Shown here one piece after another: positions 28,164-36,828 of a DNA stretch of 64,000 nt. The stretch covers positions 1 to 64,000 of the forward strand of contig JAEULK010000034.1 in NCBI GenBank assembly GCA_016793775.1, in the 5' to 3' direction. Within the stretch, counting starts at the first letter, position 1. Each line of letters starts with the position of its first letter. The notes beneath the pieces were generated by a model. The model was not told where the DNA came from. It saw nothing but the letters and a program-made list of their open reading frames with translations, and ran no database searches. A program made the position numbers and the translations under genes. The stretch comes from Sphingopyxis sp. Lineage in GTDB: Bacteria > Pseudomonadota > Alphaproteobacteria > Sphingomonadales > Sphingomonadaceae.

Positions 28164-28188
28164 CGTTGAGCCCATAGGGTCAACAGGC

Positions 28189-29118
28189 TCAATTCTCGCG
28201 GACGCCGCTCCGCTCGCCGCTGTCGTTGGACCCGCGGCTCCGCTCGGGGGCCGCCACCGCGGGCGCGCCATCCGCTTCCTGCTCCTTGGCCGCATCCTTC
28301 AGCTGGCCCTTGGTCATGCCGGTGACCAGCACGTCGCCCGAACCCGCGAATTGCGCCGCGGGCAGGGTCGCGAAGCGATCGCCGACCTCGACGGTCACCG
28401 CCTGCACCACCCCGCGCCCGGTCTGACGTACGTCCTGGACATAGCCGATCAGCTTGCCGCGCGCGTCGGTCACCGCCATGCCGGGCTCGACCGCGAACAT
28501 GCCGTTGCCGTTCGCGGCGCCGCTGCCCGCCGCGGCGAGCTGGCCGAGGCTGCCCTGAAAGCTGCCCGCCGCCGACCCGGCGCCGCTCGCGGTTCCCGAG
28601 ACGCCCGACAGCGCGCCGCCGGCCCGATTGCGCGCATTGCCGCCCGCGCCATTGGCGGTCCCGGCCGCCGTCGCCGCCGCGCCGCGCACGCCGTCGACCG
28701 CGCCGCGCCCGGTCTGGCCGACGAAGTCGGTGCCCACCGCCTGCACATCGAGCGCGCCCTGTCCCGCAGCACTTCCCCCGCCCGCGGCCTGGCCGCCCAT
28801 GCCGTTCCCGAGCAGTTGGCCGTCGGCATTGGCCGAACGCTTGCCGCGCACCTCGCCCTGGCCCTGCCCCTGGACGCGGCCCGATTTACGATCGATCTGC
28901 GTATCGCCGCGGCCCGATCCGGTCAGGTCGCCCGCCGAACCGAGCGTACCGCCGATCGGCCCCGCCGGCCCGCCCAGCGTGCCGCCGAGGCTGCCGCCCA
29001 AGCCGCCGGTCAGTCCGCCACCGCCGCCGCCGCCGAGCAACTGCGCCGAGGCGGGCGCCGCCAGTGCCATCGCCGAAGCGGCGAGCGCGAGCGTCGAAAT
29101 GAGGAAACGCTGGGCCAT
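28189..29118 (-). CDS. exported glycine-rich protein with C-terminal PRC-barrel-like domain
   Basis: A 309-residue protein. The signal peptide (FLISTLALAASAMALAAPASAQ) is cleaved near residue 26. Next come about 35 residues of glycine-rich repeats (GGLTGGLGGSLGGTLGG), an Ala/Gly/Asn-rich low-complexity middle, and a compact domain near residue 215 (GMAVTDARGKLIGYVQDV...VTVEVGDRFATLPAAQF) that fits a PRC-barrel-like fold. The tail is acidic and polar. It follows the subtilase gene on the same strand by 105 bases. Low complexity with one folded domain suggests an envelope or matrix role; the function is unknown. Confidence 0.72.
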   Translation of the reverse strand: MAQRFLISTLALAASAMALAAPASAQLLGGGGGGGLTGGLGGSLGGTLGGPAGPIGGTLGSAGDLTGSGRGDTQIDRKSGRVQGQGQGEVRGKRSANADGQLLGNGMGGQAAGGGSAAGQGALDVQAVGTDFVGQTGRGAVDGVRGAAATAAGTANGAGGNARNRAGGALSGVSGTASGAGSAAGSFQGSLGQLAAAGSGAANGNGMFAVEPGMAVTDARGKLIGYVQDVRQTGRGVVQAVTVEVGDRFATLPAAQFAGSGDVLVTGMTKGQLKDAAKEQEADGAPAVAAPERSRGSNDSGERSGVREN

Positions 29119-29223
29119 GATCTTTCTCCTGAAATCGCGGCCCGCAATCCGGGCCTGGCAGGAGAACGATGCCGCCCCCGATTTTCTTCCCGATTTTCTT
29201 CCCGAAAAATTCCGCGTCGCGCG

Positions 29224-30489
29224 TCAGCGCCCGCAATCGGCGCAGATCAGGCCCTCGCCATAGATCGCGTCGCGGCCCTTCTTGCCCAGGTCGCGCGCCT
29301 CGCCGACCAGCGCGGTCACCGCGCCCTCGATCCGCCCCACCACCGGCGCCGGATAAAGCCGCGCGAGCCGTCCGGCGACGAGCGGCGCGGCAAAGGAGGT
29401 GCCGCGCAGCCGCTCGGCCTTCGCCGCCCCGGTCGCGGCGAGCACGCCGTCGCCCGGCGCCGCAAAATCGACCGGCGTCTTGCGCCCCGCCTCGGGCAGC
29501 GCGCGGCCCTTGGCATCGACTGCGGTCACCCCCAATACCCCCGGATAGGCGGCGGGATAGGCGGGGGGCGCCGCCGGTCCGTCATTGCCCACCGCGGCGA
29601 CGATCAGCACGCCGCGCTGCTGCGCGCGCGACACCGCGGTGCGGAGCAATGCATTGTCGGGGCCGACCAGGCTGATCACCGTCACCGCGACCCCGCCCTC
29701 GGCGAGCCAACCGAGCCCGCGCACGATCGCGCTGGCATTGCCGCCCGCCGGGTCGCTGCCATAGACGTCGGCGGCGCGCAGCCTTTGCCCCGGCGCCGCG
29801 CCGCGCACGCTGCCGCTGCCGACCAGCAGCGACGCGACCGCGGTGCCATGCCGGCTCGCCATCGGCGCGCCCCTGGCAAAACCGCGCTGCTCGACGCGCC
29901 CGGCGACCGACGGATGCGCCGCGACCCCGCCGTCGATCAGCCCGAGCGGCGCCGCACCCGGCGCCCCCGCAACCGCAAGCGCCACCGCGGGCAAGGCCCC
30001 GACCGATGCCGCCGCCCCGCTCGCGAAATAGAGATGATCGGCATCGATCGCGGCCCCGGGCAGCAATTGGGCGAGCTGTTTCTGCGCGCGCGCCAGGCCG
30101 CGCCCCCCGGGCACCGCAAAACGCACCAGCTCGAGATCGAGACCTTCGATGCGCTCGCGATCGATCACCGCAAAACCCTTGTCCGCCGCCAGCGCGATCA
30201 TCGCCGCATCGACTCCCGTCGCCACCAGCACCCCGCGCAGCGCGGGTTCGCCGTTGCGGTCGGCCTCGACCCGGTCGCGCTGGTCGCGCAGCAGCCCGGC
30301 GATCCGGTCGAGCCGCCGCTGCGCCAGCGTCCCGGCCTTTGTCACCAGCGGATCGATATCGAGCGACGGCAGCGGCGGGACCACCCGCCCGACGTCGGGC
30401 AGCGGCACGCCGGGCAGCGCGACCTGCGCCTGCCCCAAGCCCGCGGGCAGCATCGCGATCAGCATCAAAAGGCTCGCCGGCACGCGCAT
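29224..30489 (-). CDS. secreted S8 (subtilisin-family) serine peptidase
   Basis: A 421-residue protease with a signal peptide (LLMLIAMLPAGLGQAQ), an N-terminal region of about 170 residues that may be a prodomain, and a subtilase domain. The triad is visible: Asp in LGLIDGG, His in SRHGTAVAS, Ser in RGTSFAAPLVAG, with oxyanion Asn in AAVGNDG. It ends in CADCGR, a CxxC pair. ATG 30489 starts the signal peptide; the longer upstream frame was rejected. It is divergent from an ECF sigma/anti-sigma pair that probably controls it. Confidence 0.88.
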   Translation of the reverse strand: MRVPASLLMLIAMLPAGLGQAQVALPGVPLPDVGRVVPPLPSLDIDPLVTKAGTLAQRRLDRIAGLLRDQRDRVEADRNGEPALRGVLVATGVDAAMIALAADKGFAVIDRERIEGLDLELVRFAVPGGRGLARAQKQLAQLLPGAAIDADHLYFASGAAASVGALPAVALAVAGAPGAAPLGLIDGGVAAHPSVAGRVEQRGFARGAPMASRHGTAVASLLVGSGSVRGAAPGQRLRAADVYGSDPAGGNASAIVRGLGWLAEGGVAVTVISLVGPDNALLRTAVSRAQQRGVLIVAAVGNDGPAAPPAYPAAYPGVLGVTAVDAKGRALPEAGRKTPVDFAAPGDGVLAATGAAKAERLRGTSFAAPLVAGRLARLYPAPVVGRIEGAVTALVGEARDLGKKGRDAIYGEGLICADCGR

Positions 30490-30547
30490 GTCCGTCCTCG
30501 TCAAACTCCCGAAAATCCTGCCCCGCGCAATTATTTTAGCAGGATGC

Positions 30548-30579
30548 GGAAGAAACGATAGAAGGGGGACGTTTCTTCC
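30548..30579. promoter_or_regulatory. inverted repeats between subtilase and ECF sigma genes
   Basis: GGAAGAAACG (30548-30557) and CGTTTCTTCC (30570-30579) are perfect 10-bp arms 12 bases apart, just upstream of the sigma-factor start. A second pair, ATCCTGC/GCAGGAT, lies next to it at 30515-30545. Both sit in the 112-base divergent promoter region, so they are candidate operators or mRNA-leader hairpins. Confidence 0.45.
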
Positions 30580-30601
30580 CTGCACGGGCGAAAAGGCGAA
30601 T

Positions 30602-31090
30602 ATGCGGTTCGAGGAACAATTGATCGAGATCCTGCCCCGCCTCCGCCGGTTCGCGCGGGGGCTGGCGCAGAGCGCCGCCGACGCCGACGATCTGTGTCAG
30701 GCCGCGCTCGAACGCGCACTGAAATCGCAAGGGCAATGGCAACAGGGAACGAGACTGGACAGTTGGATGTACCGCATCACCCGCAATCTCTGGATCGACG
30801 AGCGCCGCGCCAGCGGCCGCCGCGGCCCGCACGACCCGATCGACGACGCCGTCGTCCAGATCGCCGGCGACGGCGCCGACCATGTCGAGGCCGGCACGCT
30901 GCGCGGCGACATCGACGGCGCGATGGCGCGCCTGCCCGACGAACAGCGCGAGGTGGTGATCCTCGTCCTCGTCGAAGGCTATGCCTATCGCGAGGCCGCC
31001 GAAATATTGGAGGTGCCGATCGGCACCGTCACCTCGCGGCTCGCGCGCGGGCGCGAAACGCTGATGTCTTTGCTGGGAGAGGCGGCATGA
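30602..31090 (+). CDS. ECF-type RNA polymerase sigma factor
   Basis: A 162-residue group IV sigma factor containing only regions 2 and 4. Region 2 spans about residues 10-75 (DADDLCQAALERAL, LDSWMYRITRNLWIDERR), and sigma4_2 is near residues 115-160 (LPDEQREVVILV...YREAAEILEVPIGTVTSRLARGR). ATG 30602 follows an AAGG-like site. The anti-sigma gene overlaps by ATGA, so the two are made together. It is divergent from a secreted subtilase. The subgroup was not assigned. Confidence 0.9.
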   Translation: MRFEEQLIEILPRLRRFARGLAQSAADADDLCQAALERALKSQGQWQQGTRLDSWMYRITRNLWIDERRASGRRGPHDPIDDAVVQIAGDGADHVEAGTLRGDIDGAMARLPDEQREVVILVLVEGYAYREAAEILEVPIGTVTSRLARGRETLMSLLGEAA

Positions 31091-31797
31091 GTTTCGATTC
31101 CGCGACCATCGCGGCCTTCGTCGATGGCGAACTCGACGACCTCACCGCGCGCCGGATCGAGCGCGAGGCGGCGACCGACCCCGCGCTCGCCGCCGAGATC
31201 GCGCGCTACCGCGCGCTCACCGCCCGGTTGCAGCGCCACTACGGCCCCGTCGTCGACGAGACCATCCCCGACGACTTTCTGAAACTGCTGGGCCGGGCCG
31301 ATGCCGACGCGCCCGCCGTCGACACCAGCCTCGCCGCGCGACGCGACGCGAAACGCGCGCGCTTCGCGCCGATGCACTGGGGCGCGATCGCCGCCGCGCT
31401 CGTCCTTGGCCTGACGCTCGGCACCCGGCCATGGCAAGGCCAGCCCGATATCGCGAGCAGCGGCGGCACGCTGATCGCCGCGGGCGGCCTCGAAACCGCG
31501 CTCGATACGCAATTGGCCTCGAACCAGGGGGCCGACGCGCCGGTCCGCATCGGACTCAGCTTTCGCGACACGCAAGGCCGCTATTGCCGCAGCTTCAGCA
31601 GCAGCGGCACCGATGGCATCGGCTGCCGCAACGGCGCCGACTGGCAGATCGAACGCACATTACCCGGCGCGAAAGCCAGCGACTATCGCCAGGCCGCCTC
31701 GGGCGAACTCGCCGCCGCCGCCGCCGCGATGATGGCCGGCGATCCGCTCGACGAGGCAGCCGAGCGCGACGCGCGCGACGCGGGCTGGAGGCGCTGA
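31087..31797 (+). CDS. membrane anti-sigma factor partner of the ECF sigma
   Basis: A 236-residue protein. The N-terminal anti-sigma helices (TIAAFVDGELDDLTARRIEREAATDP) lie at residues 7-55, with a single transmembrane helix at about 98-115 (WGAIAAALVLGLTLGT) and a periplasmic domain of about 120 residues with two cysteines (YCRSFSSSG, GIGCRNG). No HxxxCxxC zinc motif is present in the cytoplasmic part. It is coupled to the sigma gene by ATGA. It should hold the sigma at the membrane until an envelope signal releases it; the two periplasmic Cys could sense redox state. Confidence 0.85.
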   Translation: MSFDSATIAAFVDGELDDLTARRIEREAATDPALAAEIARYRALTARLQRHYGPVVDETIPDDFLKLLGRADADAPAVDTSLAARRDAKRARFAPMHWGAIAAALVLGLTLGTRPWQGQPDIASSGGTLIAAGGLETALDTQLASNQGADAPVRIGLSFRDTQGRYCRSFSSSGTDGIGCRNGADWQIERTLPGAKASDYRQAASGELAAAAAAMMAGDPLDEAAERDARDAGWRR

Positions 31798-31821
31798 ACG
31801 GGGCGGATCAATTCTCTTCTG

Positions 31822-31845
31822 GGGAAGACTATTCTTCCCTATAAT
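31822..31845 (+). promoter_or_regulatory. candidate leaderless promoter overlapped by an inverted repeat
   Basis: A perfect TATAAT (31840-31845) ends five bases before ATG 31851, so transcription would start at or next to the start codon. GGGAAGA-CTAT-TCTTCCC (31822-31839) is a 7-bp inverted repeat directly upstream. It could be an operator for the following gene or a terminator for the anti-sigma operon. No convincing -35 box was seen. Confidence 0.45.
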
Positions 31846-31850
31846 ACCGC

Positions 31851-32921
31851 ATGAAAAAAATTTGGAACAACCCTGCTCAATCATCGTCCCCGCTGCTTGG
31901 GGTGATGTCCGCCGTAATATCCTTACTCATCTTGGCGATGATTGGATACCTCAGTGGCCAAGGGATGACTGATCCACTCCCTTCGGGCCAAGTCTTCATC
32001 AGGACTTTTGGCGTTGTTCTCGTATTTATCGTAGCTTGGATTTTTGGCCGGAGAATTTTGAAATTTTCGGAATCCGGGTTCGCACCATGGTGGGATGTCG
32101 GCAAAAAACGCGACAGCCCGGATTGGAACGAGGTTCGCCGAATGACATTGGGAAAGCTGCGCTACGATCCGCTACAGTACGAACCCACGCAGCAGTCACC
32201 TATTATCGTGACCGGTCAAATGATCGTTGCTTTTCTACTGCTTGGTTGCTTCGCAATCGTGGTGCTATCGATCATCGCGGAAAACCGCATTTTACCGTTC
32301 CTGTTGACTGACTATGCAGACGATCGAAACCCATCGAATGCCGGCGCCAATGTCATTCTGAATCTGAGTGCCAATCTGACCGCCTTCTTAGCACTCATCG
32401 CCGCGGCTGTTTCGATCATCTTCACGCATCGACAATTGCAGGCAAAGGTCAAGGCCGACAGCCGGCAAGCATGGATTGACAAACTGCGAGCGCTGACGGC
32501 CCGTTTTGTCGCCCTGGCCGATGTCGTAAACACTCACCCCATACGGGGCTGGGATCCACTTTCTCGCCAAGACCGCCATAAATATTACATCGAGCTCACG
32601 GATTGCCGCCTTGAGATGGAATTGATGCTCAATCCCTCCGAAAAGGATCACCGTTTGCTCATGTATCTAACGATGAAGCTATCCTTCTTTCAATTTGACC
32701 CATCAGATTTTGAGAGCATCGACGACGTCAACAATATCTTGAAAGCGATAAGACGATCCAACAAGTATCGGGAAGTGCAATGGCACCCGCTGCTTAAGCC
32801 CATACCGGAAAAGGGAGCGGTCGATCGGGACGCCGAGTTCAGCAAACTGATCGGCTATACGATGCGGCTCGCCCATATCGTGCTGAAACGCGAGTGGGAG
32901 CGAGTTAAGGCGACCCGCTGA
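31851..32921 (+). CDS. orphan membrane protein of unknown function, atypical composition
   Basis: A 356-residue protein. Two N-terminal helices (about residues 18-35 and 48-66), two more near 118-140 and 170-198, and a long C-terminal cytoplasmic part beginning THRQLQAKVKADSRQAWIDK. That HRQL...RQxWIDKLR pattern follows the last helix in several uncharacterised bacterial membrane proteins. The gene is clearly more AT-rich, with different codon use, than its neighbours. Its 3' end overlaps the convergent usher gene by 17 bases. It looks recently acquired; no function is assigned. Confidence 0.8.
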   Translation: MKKIWNNPAQSSSPLLGVMSAVISLLILAMIGYLSGQGMTDPLPSGQVFIRTFGVVLVFIVAWIFGRRILKFSESGFAPWWDVGKKRDSPDWNEVRRMTLGKLRYDPLQYEPTQQSPIIVTGQMIVAFLLLGCFAIVVLSIIAENRILPFLLTDYADDRNPSNAGANVILNLSANLTAFLALIAAAVSIIFTHRQLQAKVKADSRQAWIDKLRALTARFVALADVVNTHPIRGWDPLSRQDRHKYYIELTDCRLEMELMLNPSEKDHRLLMYLTMKLSFFQFDPSDFESIDDVNNILKAIRRSNKYREVQWHPLLKPIPEKGAVDRDAEFSKLIGYTMRLAHIVLKREWERVKATR

Positions 32922-35685
32922 CATCCCCTGGCGGCCCCCGCGCGCTGTTGCCATCGCCGGTCGCCGCCGCGTCCGACACCGCCAGATCGCGCCGCACCGG
33001 CTTCAGCGCCAGCGTGCCCAGCCGGATGCGCGGGGTCGCCTTGCCCGGCGACGCGCCGATCGCAAAGGCGCTGTCGAGGCGCAGCAACTGCGCCGATGCC
33101 TTGGCCGGGCGCACCGTGTAGCGGCCGTAAGCGACGCTTTCGAAAAGGAAATATCCATCGAATTCGGTCAGCGTCGTCGCGCGCACCCGGCCCTCGACAT
33201 CGACCAGTTCCAGCGTCATGCCCTCGATCGCATTGCCGCCGTCGCGGATGATCACGCCCTCGATCTCACCCGCTGCGGTCATCGGCAGCATCACCTTTGT
33301 CGCGACGCCGGGCCGCGGGGTGACGACGACGCCGGGCAGCGCCGGCTGGACATAGGGGTCGGGCAGGCTGCCCGCATCGATGCCGATCATCACCGGACGG
33401 AAGGGTTCGAGCCCATCGACCGTCGCGCGCCCGCCCTTGTCGGTCGCGGCATCGACAAAGGCGTTGCCCGCGGTGATCGGCACGTCGGGCAGCGCCGCCT
33501 CGCCGCTCTGGCGCACGCCGTCGCCATTGTCGTCCATCCACACCTCGGCCATCACCTGGCCGCGGCTCGCGAGCTTCTCGCTCGACATGCGCCAGCCGCC
33601 GGCGCTTCCGTCCCTTTTGGCGGGCTTCGGCCCGAAGCTGAAGGCGAGCGACAGCGACGCGGCGACCGAGCCGTCGCTCGCCACTTCGCCGAAGCCGGTC
33701 AGCTGCAACTTGTTGAAACGGCGTGTATAACCCAGGCCTGCGCGCGCGCGGTCGAGTCCCTTGTCATAGCCGAGTTCGGCGCGCCACTCGCTGTCGCCCT
33801 TCCCGGCCCATTCGGCGATCACCGTCGCGCGCGAATCGGTGCGCGCGCCCGACAGCGCAAAGCGCGCCTCGCCGCGGAGACGCACGCGCCCGATGCGCGC
33901 GTTGGCCAGCAAGGTCGCGCTCAGATTGTCGGGCGGATCGGGACCGATCGGCACCTTGGTACGCATCCAGTCGAGCTGACCGGTAAAGGTCATCGCGCGA
34001 AAACTTGCCGAGGCGCGCGCCGACGCTTCGAGGCTCTGCACCCCCGAGGTGCGATCGACCTGCCGCAGTTCGAGGTGCAGCGGCAATATCGTCCGCCCCA
34101 GCTTGACCGACTGGTCGAGCGAAATCTGGTAGAGTCCGTTGATATTGTTGATGAAACGGTCCGACACGAAACCGCCGAAGCCGCGCATCGCATCGGCGCG
34201 GACATAGGTCTCGCCGAACGCCGCGAGCCAGCTTGCACGCACCGCCCCGCCCCCATCATCGGCATAGGCGCCCGACATTTCGAGCAGGGTCGGCCCGATC
34301 GAGCGGCGCAGCGCGACTTCGCCATAGTTGCGCCGGATATTCTCGATCATCAGGCTGTGGGCATAACCCGCAATCGACGTACGCGTGTCGAGCCCGCGCT
34401 CGATCCCGATCGTGCCGCGCCAGCCGCGGCGGAAGGTCTGGCGCCGGTCGCCGAATTCGATCAGATCGGCATTTTCCTGCGCGAAGCCAGCCCAATAATA
34501 GGTCTGCTGCGGCGGGATCGAGTCGATGCCCACCTGCAACTGCTTGATCTCGCGCCGGATCTGCCCCTGTGGCCCGTAAAGCACGATCTCGAAGCGGTTC
34601 GATCCATATTGCAGCGGCACGTCGAGAAATTCATAGCGGCCGTCGCCATTGGGGCTGGTGAAGGCGAGCAATTGCCCGTTGCGATAGAGTTCGGCGTCCC
34701 ACCCCGCGGGCAGATCGCCGCGAAAATCGGTCTTGTCGAAGGCGTCGGGGCGTTCGACCGGGCGGTTGGTCAGCACCGCGCCACGCCCCGGGGCCGACCC
34801 CGCGACGATTCCGGTCGAGAGCAGGCTGACATCGCCGACCGCATAATGGGTCGCCTTCAGCGGCCCGAGCAATTTGCCCTGCGGATCGGTGCGATAGAGC
34901 CGCATGCGCAGACTGTCGGGCACGCCCTCGTTATCCGACGACAGCCGCGCGTCGAAACTCTGCCCCAGCACCTCGCCCGCGGCAAAAACCTCGTAACGCG
35001 CCCGGACATAGGATCCGCCGCGCTTGTCGTTGACCAAACCCGCCGAGGCGACGACATCGACCGAGGGCGTCGCCCAATTTTGGTAGGGCCGCACCGCCTG
35101 CGGCAGGCTCGCGAGGTCGAAACTCTCTTGCGGGCGCAGCCCCGCGCCGCGCGCACGCCGTTCGGCGGCGAGCTGGAAGGGCAGTTTTTCCTTTGAATCG
35201 ATGCGCAGCACCGCGTTCGACAGGTCGGGAACGAGCGGCAGCTCCAACCAGGTCGCCAGGCTCTTCACATCGACGCACCAGCCCGCCGCGGTATCGCGGA
35301 TCGCGCCCGCGCCGATGCCGTAGCTGCGGCTGCCCAGCCGCACCTCGCCCGCATCGCGGTCGATCGTCAGGCTGCGGCGCTCGTCGAACACCCAGCCGGT
35401 TGCGCGGCGCAACTTCTTGTCGACGCGGATCGGCAGGTCGAGCGCGAGCACCATGTCGGCCAGGTCGACGCACACGCCCGTCGGCGTCTGATAGCCGCGA
35501 ATTCCGTCGCCGAGCCGATATTGCCCAGACCGCAGATCGAACAGCCAGCTGTCGTCCTCACTGGGTTTCCAGCCGTCCGAAACTTCCGCTTGTTCAGCGG
35601 CATGGGCGCCGGGGGGGACCAGCCCCACCAGCGCCAGCCCGGCCGCGAGGACCGGGACAATATGTTTGAGGGCCGCGCGAAGCAT
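32905..35685 (-). CDS. usher-like outer-membrane protein of a chaperone-usher locus
   Basis: A 926-residue exported protein. Signal peptide to about residue 29 (VPPGAHAA), then an N-terminal region with two Cys (TGVCVDLADMVLALDLPIRVD and GWCVDVKSLATWLELP). A long beta-strand-rich middle contains PPQQTYYWAGFAQE and NGLYQISLDQSVKLG, as expected for an outer-membrane barrel with plug. Near residue 730, AEVWMDDNGDGVRQSGE resembles an SdrD-B/EF-like calcium site, and a carboxypeptidase-regulatory-like module follows. It is the third gene after a pilin and a chaperone and is inferred to export pilus subunits. It is divergent from the PapC type, so the assignment leans on gene order. Confidence 0.75.
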   Translation of the reverse strand: MLRAALKHIVPVLAAGLALVGLVPPGAHAAEQAEVSDGWKPSEDDSWLFDLRSGQYRLGDGIRGYQTPTGVCVDLADMVLALDLPIRVDKKLRRATGWVFDERRSLTIDRDAGEVRLGSRSYGIGAGAIRDTAAGWCVDVKSLATWLELPLVPDLSNAVLRIDSKEKLPFQLAAERRARGAGLRPQESFDLASLPQAVRPYQNWATPSVDVVASAGLVNDKRGGSYVRARYEVFAAGEVLGQSFDARLSSDNEGVPDSLRMRLYRTDPQGKLLGPLKATHYAVGDVSLLSTGIVAGSAPGRGAVLTNRPVERPDAFDKTDFRGDLPAGWDAELYRNGQLLAFTSPNGDGRYEFLDVPLQYGSNRFEIVLYGPQGQIRREIKQLQVGIDSIPPQQTYYWAGFAQENADLIEFGDRRQTFRRGWRGTIGIERGLDTRTSIAGYAHSLMIENIRRNYGEVALRRSIGPTLLEMSGAYADDGGGAVRASWLAAFGETYVRADAMRGFGGFVSDRFINNINGLYQISLDQSVKLGRTILPLHLELRQVDRTSGVQSLEASARASASFRAMTFTGQLDWMRTKVPIGPDPPDNLSATLLANARIGRVRLRGEARFALSGARTDSRATVIAEWAGKGDSEWRAELGYDKGLDRARAGLGYTRRFNKLQLTGFGEVASDGSVAASLSLAFSFGPKPAKRDGSAGGWRMSSEKLASRGQVMAEVWMDDNGDGVRQSGEAALPDVPITAGNAFVDAATDKGGRATVDGLEPFRPVMIGIDAGSLPDPYVQPALPGVVVTPRPGVATKVMLPMTAAGEIEGVIIRDGGNAIEGMTLELVDVEGRVRATTLTEFDGYFLFESVAYGRYTVRPAKASAQLLRLDSAFAIGASPGKATPRIRLGTLALKPVRRDLAVSDAAATGDGNSARGPPGDVSGSP

Positions 35686-35717
35686 CGCTGCTTCCCGCTC
35701 TGCGCGTCCGCCCTAGC

Positions 35718-36545
35718 TCATTTCACGACCCGATCGGCCTCGTCGATCGTGCCGCCGCCGACCTCGCGGTCCTCGGTGTAGCGGATGCGCACCGGACCTT
35801 TCAGCTTCGCGGCTAGCTCGGCGGGCACGCGCAGCTGCACCTGGCGCTGCCCGACCTCGGGATAGACCGCGATGCCGCGCGCGAGCAGCAGCGGCTCGGC
35901 GACACCCGGCCGCGTCACCTCGATATCGCCATAGACCGAGCGATTGCCGCTGCGCGCCAGGTCGAAGGCGAAGGCGGGGCCGTCGACGGTATCGACCACG
36001 CGCGCCTCGCCGATGCTGGCTTCGGCACCCAGATCGCCGACGCGAACGATCACCGGGATGGTGATGCCATAGATCGGGGTCAGCGCGATCGACACGCCGC
36101 CGGTGTTGGCGGGCTTCGCGGGGTCGGCCGGGGCTGCGGCGCCGGGCACCGCGCGGAACAGCATATGCGCGCGATATTCGCCCGGCGCCGCCCCCTCGGG
36201 CACGCGCACCCCGACGCGGATCACCTGCGGCTGATTGGGCGGCAGGGTGACGCGGCGCGGTGAAAAGCTGATCATCGCCAGCGCGGCCTTCTCCGCCTCA
36301 TTGGCGTCGCTCTCCTCGATCTCGTCGAGCCCGCCGAGCGCGGTCATGCGCTTGATCTCGAGGCTGATGCGATAGGTCGCGGGTTCGGAGCCGATATTGT
36401 TCAGCACCACCTCGGTGCCGCGCGAGCCGTCGAGCACGACGCGCGTCGGCGCCACGAGCAGGTCGCCCGCGGCTTGGGCGGGCATCGCGGTCGCACCGAT
36501 GGCAACCGCCGAAAACAGGGCGAAGCCCTTGAAAAATCGCAACAT
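35718..36545 (-). CDS. periplasmic pilus-assembly chaperone
   Basis: A 275-residue exported protein. Signal peptide ends near AQAA (residue 25). A PapD-like immunoglobulin domain follows: LLVAPTRVVLDGSRGTEVVLNNIGSEPATYRISL, then ISFSPRRVTLPPNQPQVIRVGVR, whose G1-type strand carries alternating hydrophobic residues, and IPVIVRVG before a second domain. It caps pilin subunits by donor-strand complementation and delivers them to the usher. The ATG at 36545 was chosen because it starts the signal peptide behind GGTGGGGA; the upstream open frame includes the terminator and was rejected. Confidence 0.85.
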   Translation of the reverse strand: MLRFFKGFALFSAVAIGATAMPAQAAGDLLVAPTRVVLDGSRGTEVVLNNIGSEPATYRISLEIKRMTALGGLDEIEESDANEAEKAALAMISFSPRRVTLPPNQPQVIRVGVRVPEGAAPGEYRAHMLFRAVPGAAAPADPAKPANTGGVSIALTPIYGITIPVIVRVGDLGAEASIGEARVVDTVDGPAFAFDLARSGNRSVYGDIEVTRPGVAEPLLLARGIAVYPEVGQRQVQLRVPAELAAKLKGPVRIRYTEDREVGGGTIDEADRVVK

Positions 36546-36742
36546 GAAATGGTCCCCACCATTTGTGAAAACCGCACGGCCCACACCGCGCGATGAACCT
36601 CCCTGTTGCGCCAACATGGTTGATATTTCGCTAACCATGCCGGGTTCGGAACCTCTACGGGCAAGCCGTCTTTCAAATCCCGCTTGTGTCGAGAAACTGT
36701 AGGTGCCCTGAAATCGAGCGGGAGCAGGTCCCATCAACATAC

Positions 36743-36781
36743 AAAAGGGCCGCCGGGGGCTGGTACCCCGACGACCCTTTT
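36743..36781 (-). terminator. hairpin terminator/attenuator between pilin and chaperone genes
   Basis: Read leftward, AAAAGGGTCGTCGGGG pairs with CCCCGGCGGCCCTTTT around a short loop. The two imperfect positions become G-U pairs only in the leftward transcript, which supports function on that strand. It ends in a T-run. It should keep pilin transcripts in excess over chaperone and usher. Confidence 0.7.
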
Positions 36782-36828
36782 GCGGCCGGCGGACGCGAAC
36801 GCCCGCCGTACCCCCCACCGATAGAAGA

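Noticed and set aside
28084-30561. 825-codon rightward frame across the PRC and subtilase genes
   Set aside because: Arg/Ala/Pro-rich shadow of two recognisable leftward genes with signal peptides and a catalytic triad.
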